From NCBI GenBank assembly GCA_027058735.1, contig JALURZ010000079.1, forward strand, positions 1-14,203: 14,203 nucleotides of DNA. Reading direction: 5' to 3'. Made by a program: the position numbers and the translations under genes. Shown piece after piece: positions 6,264 through 14,138 of this stretch. This stretch comes from Hyphomicrobiales bacterium. Lineage in GTDB: Bacteria; Pseudomonadota; Alphaproteobacteria; Rhizobiales; JALURZ01. Below the pieces are notes generated by a model. The model saw nothing but the letters and a program-made list of their open reading frames with translations. It was not told the origin of the DNA and searched no databases. Numbering within the stretch: the stretch's first letter is position 1; every line of letters begins with the position of its first letter.

Positions 6264-6902
6264 ATGGCTGGAAGAAAAAAAGGCCCCCCCTTGCGCGACG
6301 ACGGCCTGGCGCTGTGGCACAAGGTCCGTGCGACCGTAACGCCCCTGCCGGCCAACCGGGACAGGCCCGAGGATGCCGCCGGGCGGCCGGCCGGCCATGG
6401 GCGCGGCGACGATGCGCCCGCGCACGAAGGCCGCCGTGTGAAAAGGGCGGAAACCCGCCCCTCCGCCCGCAAGACGCAGCCGGTTCAGACTCCGGCCCGC
6501 CCGAAATCGCCGCCGCTGAGCGGTGTCGACAGGCGCACCCGCCAAAGACTGCTGCGCGGGCAGATCGCCGTTGAGGCGCGCATCGACCTTCATGGCATGC
6601 GGCGGCTGGATGCCCGCGACCGGCTCATTGCCTTTCTGGCCCGCTCGCGCGCCGACGGGGTTCGCTGGGCGCTGGTGATCACCGGCAAGGGCGCTTCGCC
6701 CTATGCCCGCCATACCCTGCATGGCGCGGAATATTCGCCCAGCCCCGGGCGCACCGGCGTCTTGCGCGATGCCGTGGCGGGCTGGCTGGCCGAGCCGGAA
6801 TTCGGGCCGCTTGTCTCGGGCTTTCAGCCGGCCCATCCCAGACACGGGGGCGGTGGGGCGTTTTATGTCCGGCTGCGGCGCCTTCGCGGCGCGCCACGGT
6901 GA
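6264..6902 (+). CDS. Smr-domain protein
   Basis: This 212-residue protein carries a C-terminal Smr (small MutS-related) domain; such domains are nucleases or nucleic-acid binders, and some stand-alone bacterial forms act on RNA at stalled ribosomes. The first 95 residues are basic and low in order, rich in Arg, Pro and Ala. The domain begins near residue 101, with DLHGM at 108-112, WALVITGKG at about 135-143, GVLRDAVAGWLAEPEF at 165-180 and the closing GGGGAFYVRLRR. The DLHG and TGKG motifs are the two family hallmarks. It follows mltA by 24 bases, and its stop overlaps the next start as GTGA. Substrate and role here are unknown. The ATG at 6264 gives the usual alphaproteobacterial layout (MAGRKKG...). 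Confidence 0.9.
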   Translation: MAGRKKGPPLRDDGLALWHKVRATVTPLPANRDRPEDAAGRPAGHGRGDDAPAHEGRRVKRAETRPSARKTQPVQTPARPKSPPLSGVDRRTRQRLLRGQIAVEARIDLHGMRRLDARDRLIAFLARSRADGVRWALVITGKGASPYARHTLHGAEYSPSPGRTGVLRDAVAGWLAEPEFGPLVSGFQPAHPRHGGGGAFYVRLRRLRGAPR

Positions 6903-7264
6903 CCCCGTTCGGCAAGGCGGTGCGGGCCCTGCGCAAGGAGCGCGGCGTCACGCTTACCCATATGGCGAAGGCCGTTGGAGTATCGGCGGCCTATCTGTCG
7001 GCTCTCGAACACGGCCATCGCGGCCGGCCAAGCTGGACCCTGGTGCAGCGGGTCATCGCCTATTTCAATGTCATCTGGGACGAGGCGGAGGCGCTTGAAA
7101 ACCTGGCCCGTCTGTCGCATCCGCGCATCGTCGTCGACACCGCCGGGCTCGATGAACGAGCAACGGAACTGGCGAACCGGCTGGCCCGGGACATTGGCAC
7201 CCTGACGCCGCGACAACTGGACCGGCTGCTGGCGGCCCTCAAGGAGGCGGGCGCTACAGAATAA
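6899..7264 (+). CDS. XRE-type helix-turn-helix regulator
   Basis: This 121-residue protein has a Cro/CI-type DNA-binding domain at about 4-60: FGKAVRALRKERGVTLTHMAKAVGVSAAYLSALEHG, with the recognition helix around 28-37. The rest (VIWDEAEALENLARLSHPRIVVDTAGLDERATELANRLARDIGTLTPRQLDRLLAAL) is helical and has no other domain that I recognise. It starts with GTG overlapping the Smr stop, so it is translationally coupled to that gene. Its last 11 bases overlap the end of hslU on the other strand. From memory, a similar protein sits between smr and hslU in many alphaproteobacteria, so it is not a recent arrival. Its target is unknown; hslVU and the mltA-smr run are natural candidates. Confidence 0.9.
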   Translation: MTPFGKAVRALRKERGVTLTHMAKAVGVSAAYLSALEHGHRGRPSWTLVQRVIAYFNVIWDEAEALENLARLSHPRIVVDTAGLDERATELANRLARDIGTLTPRQLDRLLAALKEAGATE

Positions 7265-8561
7265 ATTTCGACAGATCGGTATTCTTGGCCAGATCGCCAA
7301 TGTGCTCGTCAACATATTTGGCGTCGATCGTGACCGTTTCGCCGTCGCGGTCGGTGGCCGAAAAACTGATATCGTCGAGCACGCGCTCCATGATGGTCTG
7401 CAACCGGCGCGCGCCGATATTCTCGATGGAGGCGTTGATTTCGGCGGCCAGATCGGCGATCGCCGCAATGCCGTCATCGGTGAATTCGAGGGTCACGTTC
7501 TCGGTTCCCAGCAGCGCCACATACTGCCGGATCAGGCTGGCCTCGGGCTCGATCAGAATGCGCCGGAAATCTTCATTGGTCAGGGCGCGAAGCTCGACGC
7601 GGATCGGCAGCCGCCCCTGCAGCTCGGGCAACAGATCGGATGGCTTGGCGAGATGAAAGGCGCCGGAGGCAATGAACAGAATATGGTCGGTCTTGACCGC
7701 GCCATATTTGGTGCTGACCGTCGTGCCCTCGATCAACGGCAGCAGATCGCGCTGCACGCCTTCGCGCGAGACATCGCCGCCGGTCCGCTCGGAGCGCGCG
7801 CAGATCTTGTCGATCTCGTCAAGAAAAACGATGCCGTTGTTCTCCGCCATGTCGATGGCCTCCTGGACGACCTGGTCCTGGTCGAGCAGCTTGTCGGATT
7901 CCTCGGCCATCAGCAGCTCATGGCAGTCCTTGACCCGCAGGCGTCTCGTCTTGGTGGCGCCGCCGAACGCCTTGCCGAACATTTCGTTGAGATTGATCAT
8001 GCCCATCTGGGCGCCAGGCATGCCGGGAATTTCAAAGCTGGGCATGCCGGTGCCACTGTCGGCGACCTCGATTTCGATTTCCTTGTCGTCAAGCTCGCCG
8101 GCGCGCAGCTTTTTGCGGAAGCTTTCGCGCGTCGCCGCGCTGGCATTCTGGCCCACCAGCGCGGAAACCACACGTTCTTCCGCGTTGATGTGGGCGGCCG
8201 CCTCCACCTCCAGGCGCTTGGCGTCGCGAACCAGCGATATGCCGATCTCGACGAGATCGCGGATCATCTGCTCCACGTCGCGCCCGACATAGCCGACCTC
8301 GGTAAACTTTGTCGCCTCCACCTTGATGAAGGGCGCGTTGGCCAGCCGCGCCAGGCGGCGCGAAATCTCGGTCTTGCCGACCCCGGTCGGTCCGATCATC
8401 AAGATGTTCTTGGGCAGAACCTCTTCGCGAAGATCCTCATCGAGGCGTTTGCGCCGCCAGCGGTTGCGCAGGGCGATCGCCACCGCGCGCTTGGCGTCCT
8501 TCTGGCCGACGATGTGCCGGTCCAGCTCGGAAACGATTTCGCGGGGAGAAAAATCACTCAT
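7254..8561 (-). CDS. hslU: ATP-dependent protease ATPase subunit HslU (ClpY)
   Basis: HslU is the hexameric AAA+ unfoldase that feeds substrates to the HslV peptidase. The 435-residue length matches the family. Visible elements are the Walker A GPTGVGKT at 57-64 and the pore loop GYVG at 90-93. The inserted I domain spans about 110-240, including the variable DSGTGMPSFEIPGMPGAQMG stretch. The Walker B FLDEID is at 246-251, GGDVSREGVQRDLLPLIEGT at 261-280, sensor II GARRL at 383-387, and the C-terminal KFIL that docks into HslV. It lies 68 bases after hslV on the same strand and is presumably co-transcribed. Its end overlaps the convergent HTH gene by 11 bases, leaving no room for a terminator between them. 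Confidence 0.97.
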   Translation of the reverse strand: MSDFSPREIVSELDRHIVGQKDAKRAVAIALRNRWRRKRLDEDLREEVLPKNILMIGPTGVGKTEISRRLARLANAPFIKVEATKFTEVGYVGRDVEQMIRDLVEIGISLVRDAKRLEVEAAAHINAEERVVSALVGQNASAATRESFRKKLRAGELDDKEIEIEVADSGTGMPSFEIPGMPGAQMGMINLNEMFGKAFGGATKTRRLRVKDCHELLMAEESDKLLDQDQVVQEAIDMAENNGIVFLDEIDKICARSERTGGDVSREGVQRDLLPLIEGTTVSTKYGAVKTDHILFIASGAFHLAKPSDLLPELQGRLPIRVELRALTNEDFRRILIEPEASLIRQYVALLGTENVTLEFTDDGIAAIADLAAEINASIENIGARRLQTIMERVLDDISFSATDRDGETVTIDAKYVDEHIGDLAKNTDLSKFIL

Positions 8562-8629
8562 ATCTGGGCAATCCGGAGGTCACAAGAGTTCGGTTATGCG
8601 CAGCCCGGCGGACGAGGCGCGCCGCGCGC

Positions 8630-9187
8630 TCATTCGTCCAGCGATTCAAGGGTGATGGTGTTGTTGGTGTAAACGCAGATTTCCGCCGCGATATCCATGG
8701 CGCGCCGGGCAATGTTTTCAGCCGACATCTTCGTGTCCATCAGCGCACGCGCGGCGGCCAGCGCGTAATTGCCGCCAGACCCGATGCCGATCAGCCCCTG
8801 TTCGGGCTCCAGAACATCGCCGGTGCCCGACAGGATCAGGCTGGCCTTCCTGTCGACCACCACCATCATCGCCTCGAGCCGGCGCAGATAGCGGTCCGTG
8901 CGCCAGTCCTTGGCCAGTTCGACGCATGCCCGGGTCAGTTGCTGCGGATATTGCTCGAGCTTCGCTTCGAGGCGCTCAAACAGGGTCAGCGCGTCGGCCG
9001 TCGCGCCGGCGAAACCGGCGAGCACCTGGCCCTTGATCAGCGGGCGGACTTTCTTGGCGTTGCCCTTGATGACCGTGTCGCCAAGGCTGACCTGGCCATC
9101 GCCGGCGATCACAACCTTGCCGTCCTTGCGCAGGGACAGGATCGTGGTGCCGCGCCAGCGCGGTTTATCGCCATTTGATCTGGACAT
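8630..9187 (-). CDS. hslV: ATP-dependent protease peptidase subunit HslV (ClpQ)
   Basis: HslV is the proteasome-related dodecameric threonine peptidase partnered by HslU. The precursor is 185 residues. The N-terminal nucleophile is expected at Thr14 within WRGTTILSLRK, after removal of a 13-residue leader; E. coli HslV loses only its initiator methionine. The conserved VIAGDGQVSLGDTVIKGNAKKVRPL carries the catalytic lysine region, and GFAGATADALTLFERLE and GIGSGGNYALAAARAL are family signatures. The leader MSRSNGDKPRWRG fits other alphaproteobacterial forms. Transcription runs hslV then hslU. No clear heat-shock (sigma-32) promoter could be picked out in the 238 bases upstream. Confidence 0.97.
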   Translation of the reverse strand: MSRSNGDKPRWRGTTILSLRKDGKVVIAGDGQVSLGDTVIKGNAKKVRPLIKGQVLAGFAGATADALTLFERLEAKLEQYPQQLTRACVELAKDWRTDRYLRRLEAMMVVVDRKASLILSGTGDVLEPEQGLIGIGSGGNYALAAARALMDTKMSAENIARRAMDIAAEICVYTNNTITLESLDE

Positions 9188-9425
9188 GGACGTTGCGCCG
9201 AAGCCTGTGTTGAACTCTCAAGAAACCGGGGCGCGAATGGCGCTTATGCGGTTCATGTAAGCAATCATGCGCACAATGAAAAGCCCTTTGACGAAACAGG
9301 CCCGGTGCGCCCGCGCCATTAAGCAAAGCCGGTTAACCGTCTGGCGCCCGCCCCGCCGGCCTGATACAACAGCGCCGCACAGTGCCGGGACCGCCATCTG
9401 GCGCCTGCTCACAGGGACCCTTGAC
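9188..9425. promoter_or_regulatory. Divergent hslV / hisB intergenic region
   Basis: These 238 bases must carry both the hslVU and the his promoters. A 10-base palindrome CGGTTAACCG is at 9330-9339, and a TTGACG at 9288-9293 is a possible -35 toward hisB without a good -10. I see no leader peptide with a histidine run, so a classical his attenuator is not supported. The hisB ribosome site AGGGA (about 9413-9417) is clear. Confidence 0.35.
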
Positions 9426-10019
9426 ATGCGCACCGCAACCGTCAAACGCGAAACCCGCGAGACCCGCATCGAGGTGACCATCGCCCTCGATGGCACGGGC
9501 TCATACGATGTTTCCACCGGCATCGGCTTTCTCGATCACATGCTCGAACAACTGGCGAAACACGCGCTGATCGACCTGAAGGTGCGCGCCAAGGGCGATC
9601 TGCATATCGACATGCACCACACCACGGAAGATGTCGCCATCGTGATCGGCCAGGCGTTCCGCGAGGCGCTGGGCGACATGCGCGGGATCCAGCGCTACGC
9701 GGATGTGTCGGTCCCCATGGACGAGGCCCTGACGCGCGCGGCCATCGACATATCGGGCCGGCCCTATCTGATCTGGAAAGTTTCCTTCACCCGGCCGAAA
9801 CTGGGCGAAATGGACACCGAACTGTTTCGCGAATGGTTTCAGGCCTTCGCCCAGAATGCCGCTGTGACGCTGCACATCGAAAACATCTATGGCGACAACA
9901 ATCATCATATCGTTGAGTCGGGCTTCAAGGCGCTGGCGCGGGCACTGCGCGCGGCGATCAGAATCGATCCGGCTCAGAAAAACCGGCTGCCCTCGACCAA
10001 GGGGTCTCTTGGCGGCTAG
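9426..10019 (+). CDS. hisB: Imidazoleglycerol-phosphate dehydratase
   Basis: HisB dehydrates imidazole glycerol phosphate to imidazole acetol phosphate, the step after the HisH/HisF reaction. The protein is 197 residues, the monofunctional form without the phosphatase domain found in enterobacteria. The manganese-binding histidine motifs are all present: FLDHML with His38, HHTTED at 64-69, and DNNHHIVE at 157-164. The closing STKGSLGG is also conserved. The ATG at 9426 follows AGGGA at good spacing and gives the usual start (MRTATVKRETRET). An in-frame extension back to 9267 runs through the intergenic region and is rejected. It is the first gene of the his run here. Confidence 0.97.
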   Translation: MRTATVKRETRETRIEVTIALDGTGSYDVSTGIGFLDHMLEQLAKHALIDLKVRAKGDLHIDMHHTTEDVAIVIGQAFREALGDMRGIQRYADVSVPMDEALTRAAIDISGRPYLIWKVSFTRPKLGEMDTELFREWFQAFAQNAAVTLHIENIYGDNNHHIVESGFKALARALRAAIRIDPAQKNRLPSTKGSLGG

Positions 10020-10051
10020 ACAATAGCGCGAATATCGTTCGTGAAACCGTT

Positions 10052-10552
10052 ATGAGACGCTACACCGTCCATCATCCCGAAAGCGAGCCCTCGCGCATGA
10101 TCGCGCAGCCGGACCGCTTTGCCTTTGTCAAGGAGGGCTTTTGCTGGCCGGCCCTGTTCATTCCGCTGCTATGGATCGTTTACCGGCGCCTCTGGCTGGT
10201 GCTGGCCGCCTATCTGGCCGTCGTCATGGCCTCTTCGGCGCTGTTTGCGCTGCTTTCGCTCAGCGACATTGCCCAGACCGCGATGGGGTTCGCGTTCAAT
10301 CTGGTATTTGCGTTTTTCGCCAATGATCTGCGCCGCTGGACGCTCAAGCGTCACGGGTTTGGCCTCATTGCGGTGGTGTTCGCGAGCAGGCTGGATGAGG
10401 CGGAGCGGAGATTTTTCCATGACCTGCTGTTGAATTTAGACGCGGAAGCGCCGGCATCGCGGCCAACGCCGCCCGCTTCCGCCGCGGCAAGCTTTGCCGG
10501 CGAACCTGTGGTCGGGCTGTTTCCAGCGCCCGCGCCCGGGCCGGGGTCATGA
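10052..10552 (+). CDS. DUF2628 membrane protein within the his operon
   Basis: This is a 166-residue protein of unknown function. The N-terminus RRYTVHHP and FAFVKEGFCWPALFIPLLWIVYRRLWLVLAAYL at 23-55 match the DUF2628 pattern. Hydrophobic segments lie at about 31-43, 47-69 and 77-90, followed by NDLRRWTLKRHGF. The last 35 residues are Pro/Ala/Gly-rich and probably disordered. Its stop overlaps the hisH start as ATGA, so it is translationally coupled to a histidine enzyme. To my knowledge this position between hisB and hisH is kept in several alphaproteobacteria. Nothing in the sequence suggests an enzyme of the pathway; a membrane or transport role would be speculation. Confidence 0.85.
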   Translation: MRRYTVHHPESEPSRMIAQPDRFAFVKEGFCWPALFIPLLWIVYRRLWLVLAAYLAVVMASSALFALLSLSDIAQTAMGFAFNLVFAFFANDLRRWTLKRHGFGLIAVVFASRLDEAERRFFHDLLLNLDAEAPASRPTPPASAAASFAGEPVVGLFPAPAPGPGS

Positions 10553-11199
10553 GCATCGCGATCATCGACTATGGGTCCGGCAATCTGCGCTCCGCCGCCA
10601 AGGCCTTTGAGCGCGCTGCGCGCGATGCCGGCACAAACGCAAAGATCGTCGTGACCAGCGACCCCGACTGTGTCGCGCGCGCGGACCGGATCGTCCTGCC
10701 CGGCGTCGGGGCGTTCGCGGACTGCCGCGCCGGGCTGTTGGGGATCGATGGCATGTGGCAGGCCCTGGAAGAGGCCGCCCTTGCCCGTGCCATGCCCTTT
10801 TTCGGCATTTGCGTCGGCATGCAGTTGATGGCCGAGCGCGGCCTTGAGTTTGACGAAACGCCGGGATTTGGCTGGATACGCGGTGAGGTGCGCGCCATTG
10901 AGCCCGGCGACGACACCCTGAAGATCCCCCATATGGGGTGGAATACGCTTGAGATGACCAGCGATCATCCGCTGTTTGCCGGACTCAGCACCGGGCCGGA
11001 CGGGCATCATGCCTATTTTGTTCATTCCTATCATCTGGTGCCGGGCGATCCGGGTGATCTCATCGCGCAAACCAGCTATGGCGGACCGGTCACCGCCGCG
11101 GTGGGCCGCGGCAATCTGTTCGGCACCCAGTTTCACCCGGAAAAAAGCCAGGCCCTCGGGCTTGCGCTGATCCGCAATTTCTTGACCTGGAAGCCGTGA
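10549..11199 (+). CDS. hisH: Imidazole glycerol phosphate synthase, glutaminase subunit HisH
   Basis: HisH releases ammonia from glutamine and channels it to HisF, which makes imidazole glycerol phosphate and AICAR. The 216-residue protein is a class I glutamine amidotransferase. The nucleophile is Cys88 in FFGICVGMQLM, and the catalytic pair is His196 and Glu198 in GTQFHPEKSQ. PGVGAFADC at 51-59 forms the oxyanion region. The N-terminal IAIIDYGSGNLRS is characteristic of HisH. The start overlaps the stop of the DUF2628 gene, and hisA begins at the base after its own stop. Confidence 0.97.
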   Translation: MSIAIIDYGSGNLRSAAKAFERAARDAGTNAKIVVTSDPDCVARADRIVLPGVGAFADCRAGLLGIDGMWQALEEAALARAMPFFGICVGMQLMAERGLEFDETPGFGWIRGEVRAIEPGDDTLKIPHMGWNTLEMTSDHPLFAGLSTGPDGHHAYFVHSYHLVPGDPGDLIAQTSYGGPVTAAVGRGNLFGTQFHPEKSQALGLALIRNFLTWKP

Positions 11200-11952
11200 A
11201 TGATCCTTTATCCGGCCATCGATCTCAAGCAGGGGCGCTGTGTTCGTCTTGTGCGCGGCGACATGAACCGGGCGACGGTATTCAATGACGATCCCGCCGC
11301 CCAGGCCCGCGCGTTCGAGGCGGCCGGCTTTACCTATCTGCATATGGTCGATCTCGACGGTGCCTTTGCCGGGCGCCCGGTCAACGGGGAGGCGGTATGC
11401 GCCATTCTCGACGCGATTTCCATTCCCGCCCAGCTCGGCGGCGGCATTCGCGACATGGCGACGGTCGGCTTCTGGCTCGAGCGCGGGCTGGCCCGGGTCA
11501 TTCTCGGCACGGCGGCCCTGCGCGACCCCGTCCTGGTGCGCGACGCGGCAAGAGCGTTTCCCGGACAGGTTGCAGTCGGCATAGACGCGCGCGACGGCCG
11601 GGTTGCCATCGAAGGGTGGGCCGAGGCGTCCGACATGCGCGATATCGAGCTGGCGAAGCGGTTTGAGGATGCCGGCGTCGCCGCGATCGTCCATACCGAT
11701 ATCGCGCGCGACGGCGTGCTGAAAGGCCTCAACCTGGAGGCGACCGCGGCCCTTGCCGAGGCCACCGAGATCCCGGTCATCGCCAGCGGCGGACTGGCCT
11801 CCATGGCCGACATAAAAGCGTTGCTCAAGGCGTCCAATCGCAAGCTTAACGGCGCCATTTCGGGCCGCGCGCTTTATGACGGGCGCATCGACGGCCCCGC
11901 GGCGCTCGCGCTGCTTGCCCGGGGATCGGAAGAAGGCGGGCGAAATGCTTAA
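11200..11952 (+). CDS. hisA: ProFAR isomerase HisA
   Basis: HisA converts ProFAR to PRFAR by an Amadori rearrangement on a TIM barrel. The 250-residue protein has the general acid/base pair at Asp8 (AIDLKQGRCVRL) and Asp129 (VGIDARDGRVAIEGW). The phosphate-binding halves are QLGGGIRDM near 79-86 and VIASGGLASM in the second half, which reflects the duplicated half-barrel ancestry shared with HisF. The alphaproteobacterial ending ALYDGRIDGPAALALL is present. Its last 8 bases overlap hisF, so HisA, HisF and HisH are made from one coupled message. Confidence 0.97.
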   Translation: MILYPAIDLKQGRCVRLVRGDMNRATVFNDDPAAQARAFEAAGFTYLHMVDLDGAFAGRPVNGEAVCAILDAISIPAQLGGGIRDMATVGFWLERGLARVILGTAALRDPVLVRDAARAFPGQVAVGIDARDGRVAIEGWAEASDMRDIELAKRFEDAGVAAIVHTDIARDGVLKGLNLEATAALAEATEIPVIASGGLASMADIKALLKASNRKLNGAISGRALYDGRIDGPAALALLARGSEEGGRNA

Positions 11953-12712
11953 GGCGCGCGTCATTCCCTGCCTCGATGTCAAGGATGGCCGTGTGGTCAA
12001 GGGTGTCAATTTTGTCGATCTGCGCGATGCCGGCGATCCGGTGGAAAGCGCCAGGGCCTATGACGCCGCGGGCGCCGATGAACTGTGTTTCCTCGATATC
12101 ACGGCGAGCCATGAAAACCGCGACACCATCCTCGATGTGGTGGCGCGCACGGCGGAACAATGTTTCATGCCGCTGACCGTGGGCGGCGGCGTCCGCAAGG
12201 TCGAAGACGTCCGCAGGCTGCTGCTGGCCGGGGCCGACAAGGTGTCCATCAATACAGCGGCGGTGCGCGACCGGGATTTTGTTCGCGGGGCGGCGGAAAA
12301 ATTCGGCGCCCAGTGCATTGTCGTGGCCATCGACGCCAAAAAGACGGCCAAGGGCGCCGAGCGCTGGGAGATTTTCACCCATGGCGGACGGGAGGCCACG
12401 GGCATCGACGCGGTCGGGTTCGCCGAAGATGTCGTCGCGCGCGGGGCGGGAGAAATTCTGCTCACCTCCATGGACCGCGACGGCACCGGAACCGGGTTTG
12501 ACCTGGCGCTCACCCGCGCGGTCGCGGATGCGGTTCGCGTTCCGGTGATCGCCAGCGGCGGCGTCGGCACGCTGGATCATCTGGTGGACGGGATCAGCAA
12601 AGGCCGCGCCAATGCGGTGCTCGCGGCCTCCATTTTCCATTTCGGCGAATATTCGATCACCGAGGCCAAGCGCCACATGGCCGGCGCCGGCGTTGCGGTG
12701 CGGCTGAGCTGA
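11945..12712 (+). CDS. hisF: Imidazole glycerol phosphate synthase, cyclase subunit HisF
   Basis: HisF uses ammonia delivered by HisH to cyclise PRFAR into imidazole glycerol phosphate and AICAR. The 255-residue TIM barrel has the catalytic Asp11 in RVIPCLDVKDGRVVKGVNF and Asp130 in VVAIDAKK. VGGGVRKVED at 79-88 and IASGGVGTLDH are the phosphate-binding loops. LTSMDRDGTGTGFD is a further hallmark. The ATG at 11945 is chosen because the family starts at MLKARVIPCLD and an AGAAGGCGGG ribosome site precedes it; an upstream start would run 23 codons into hisA. The overlap with hisA is 8 bases. Confidence 0.97.
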   Translation: MLKARVIPCLDVKDGRVVKGVNFVDLRDAGDPVESARAYDAAGADELCFLDITASHENRDTILDVVARTAEQCFMPLTVGGGVRKVEDVRRLLLAGADKVSINTAAVRDRDFVRGAAEKFGAQCIVVAIDAKKTAKGAERWEIFTHGGREATGIDAVGFAEDVVARGAGEILLTSMDRDGTGTGFDLALTRAVADAVRVPVIASGGVGTLDHLVDGISKGRANAVLAASIFHFGEYSITEAKRHMAGAGVAVRLS

Positions 12713-12820
12713 GACCGGAGGCCGGTAGCCGCCGGCGCATCTGCGGCTTGGGATAAGCAACGCAATCGCGTAAGACTTGAGGGTTGGACGGGCCACAAGG
12801 CAGGAGCCGGGGACAAAACG
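12713..12820. other. hisF-hisE gap with two small hairpins
   Basis: ACCGG/CCGGT (12714-12718 with 12722-12726) and AGCCGC/GCGGCT (12727-12732 with 12743-12748) form adjacent hairpins right after hisF. No T-run follows, so this is not a standard intrinsic terminator. A processing or stability element is possible. The hisE ribosome site AGGAG (about 12801-12805) is at the far end. Confidence 0.4.
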
Positions 12821-13153
12821 ATGAACGCGCGAACCGATCAAGTTCTCGCCGACCTGGCCGCGACAATCGCGGCACGGCGGGATGATGCGGCTGACAGATC
12901 CTACACCGCCAGCCTGCTTGAAGGCGGCGTGGAGGCCTGCGCGCAGAAGTTTGGCGAGGAGGCGATCGAACTGATCGTTGCGGCAATGGGCGGAAAACAT
13001 GGCCGGATCGCACGGGAAGGCGGCGATGTTCTCTATCATTTTCTGGTTTTGCTGGAGGCTTCCGGGGTATCCCTGAGCCAAGTGCTGGACGTGCTTGCAT
13101 CGCGCCGGGGGGTGAGCGGCCATGAGGAAAAATCCGCCCGGGCAAGGAACTGA
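12821..13153 (+). CDS. hisE: Phosphoribosyl-ATP pyrophosphatase HisE
   Basis: HisE hydrolyses phosphoribosyl-ATP to phosphoribosyl-AMP, the second step of histidine synthesis. The 110-residue protein is the stand-alone form rather than a HisIE fusion, and hisI is not in this window. It is an all-alpha MazG-like fold with SYTASLLEGG at 27-36. The metal-binding residues lie in QKFGEEAIELIVAA (Glu46, Glu47, Glu50) and in GGDVLYH (Asp69). It follows hisF after 108 bases, the longest gap in this operon, and coaA follows within 30 bases. Confidence 0.96.
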   Translation: MNARTDQVLADLAATIAARRDDAADRSYTASLLEGGVEACAQKFGEEAIELIVAAMGGKHGRIAREGGDVLYHFLVLLEASGVSLSQVLDVLASRRGVSGHEEKSARARN

Positions 13154-13181
13154 AAACTTTCAACCGAAGAAATCAGGTGGC

Positions 13182-14135
13182 ATGAAACAGTCCATTGGCA
13201 ACACGCTTTCCCCCTATCTCACCTTCACCAAGGCGGAGTGGGGCGCCTTGCGCGCCGGCACGCCGCTGACCCTCAGCGCCCGTGACCTGGCCCGCCTGCA
13301 GGGCCTCAACGAACAGGTGTCCATGGATGAGGTCATCCAGATTTATCTGCCGCTGTCCCGTTTGCTCAACCTGTATGTGGGCATGGAGCAGGACCTGTTC
13401 GCCGCCACCCAGGACTTTCTCGACGCCCGCGCCCGAAAGGTTCCCTACATCATCGGCCTTGCCGGCAGCGTGGCGGTGGGAAAAAGCACGACCGGGCGCA
13501 TTCTCCAGGCGCTGCTCGGCCGCTGGTCCAACCACCCCAAGGTCGATCTGGTGGCGACCGACGGATTCTTGCTGCCCAATGCCGTGCTCGAGGCCGAAGG
13601 GCTGATGGACCGCAAGGGGTTCCCGGAAAGTTACGACCTCTCCTCGCTGCTGCATTTCCTGTCGGCGATCAAGGCCGGCAAGCGCTCGGTGTCGGCGCCG
13701 GTCTATTCGCACCAGGCCTATGATGTGGTGGATGGCGAGGAAATCCGCGTCGAACAGCCCGATATCCTGATTCTCGAAGGGCTCAATGTGTTGCAGACCG
13801 GAAAGCCGCCCAGGGATGGCCGGGCCATTCCGTTCGTGTCCGATTTTTTCGATTTCTCGATTTATATCGATGCGGAGAAAGACGCCCTGCGGCGCTGGTA
13901 TATTGAGCGGTTCCTGCAATTGCAGAAGACGGCGTTTCGCGACCCGGCGGCCTATTTTCACCGCTATGCGGATTTAAGTGAAAAAAAGGCGCGCAAGGTG
14001 GCCGATGACATCTGGACCAGAATAAATCTGAAGAATCTGGCGGAGAACATCCTGCCGACCCGCCAGCGCGCCGATCTCATTCTCGCCAAGGCTTCCGATC
14101 ACGCCATCGAACATGTCTATCTGCGCAAGATATAG
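13182..14135 (+). CDS. coaA: Pantothenate kinase, type I
   Basis: CoaA phosphorylates pantothenate with ATP, the first and regulated step of CoA synthesis. The 317-residue protein matches the prokaryotic type I family. The P-loop GSVAVGKST is at 95-103 with Lys101, ATDGFLLPN carries Asp127, and LMDRKGFPESYD follows; these positions agree with the E. coli numbering I recall. PVYSHQAYDVV, LILEGLNVLQ and the closing NLAENILPTRQRADLILAKASDHAIEHVYLRKI complete the match. Type I enzymes are feedback-inhibited by CoA. The ATG at 13182 gives the typical beginning (SPYLTFTKAEWGALR within 25 residues). An in-frame ATG at 13122 inside hisE would add 20 atypical residues. Confidence 0.96.
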   Translation: MKQSIGNTLSPYLTFTKAEWGALRAGTPLTLSARDLARLQGLNEQVSMDEVIQIYLPLSRLLNLYVGMEQDLFAATQDFLDARARKVPYIIGLAGSVAVGKSTTGRILQALLGRWSNHPKVDLVATDGFLLPNAVLEAEGLMDRKGFPESYDLSSLLHFLSAIKAGKRSVSAPVYSHQAYDVVDGEEIRVEQPDILILEGLNVLQTGKPPRDGRAIPFVSDFFDFSIYIDAEKDALRRWYIERFLQLQKTAFRDPAAYFHRYADLSEKKARKVADDIWTRINLKNLAENILPTRQRADLILAKASDHAIEHVYLRKI

Positions 14136-14138
14136 CGC

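Noticed and set aside
7302..8672. 456-codon plus-strand open frame across hslU
   Set aside because: It lies wholly antisense to hslU, which has all AAA+ motifs; the translated product looks like reversed-codon sequence.
9188..9266. Sigma-32 heat-shock promoter for hslVU
   Set aside because: A CTTGA is present on the minus strand near 9218, but no CCCAT-like -10 follows at the right distance.
9188..9425. His attenuator with a histidine-rich leader peptide
   Set aside because: No open frame with a run of His codons and no terminator/antiterminator pair is visible before hisB.
10351..12009. Very long open frame (552 codons) on the minus strand across hisH and hisA
   Set aside because: It is the complement of strongly supported his genes, shows no family features, and is the usual result of GC-rich codon bias.
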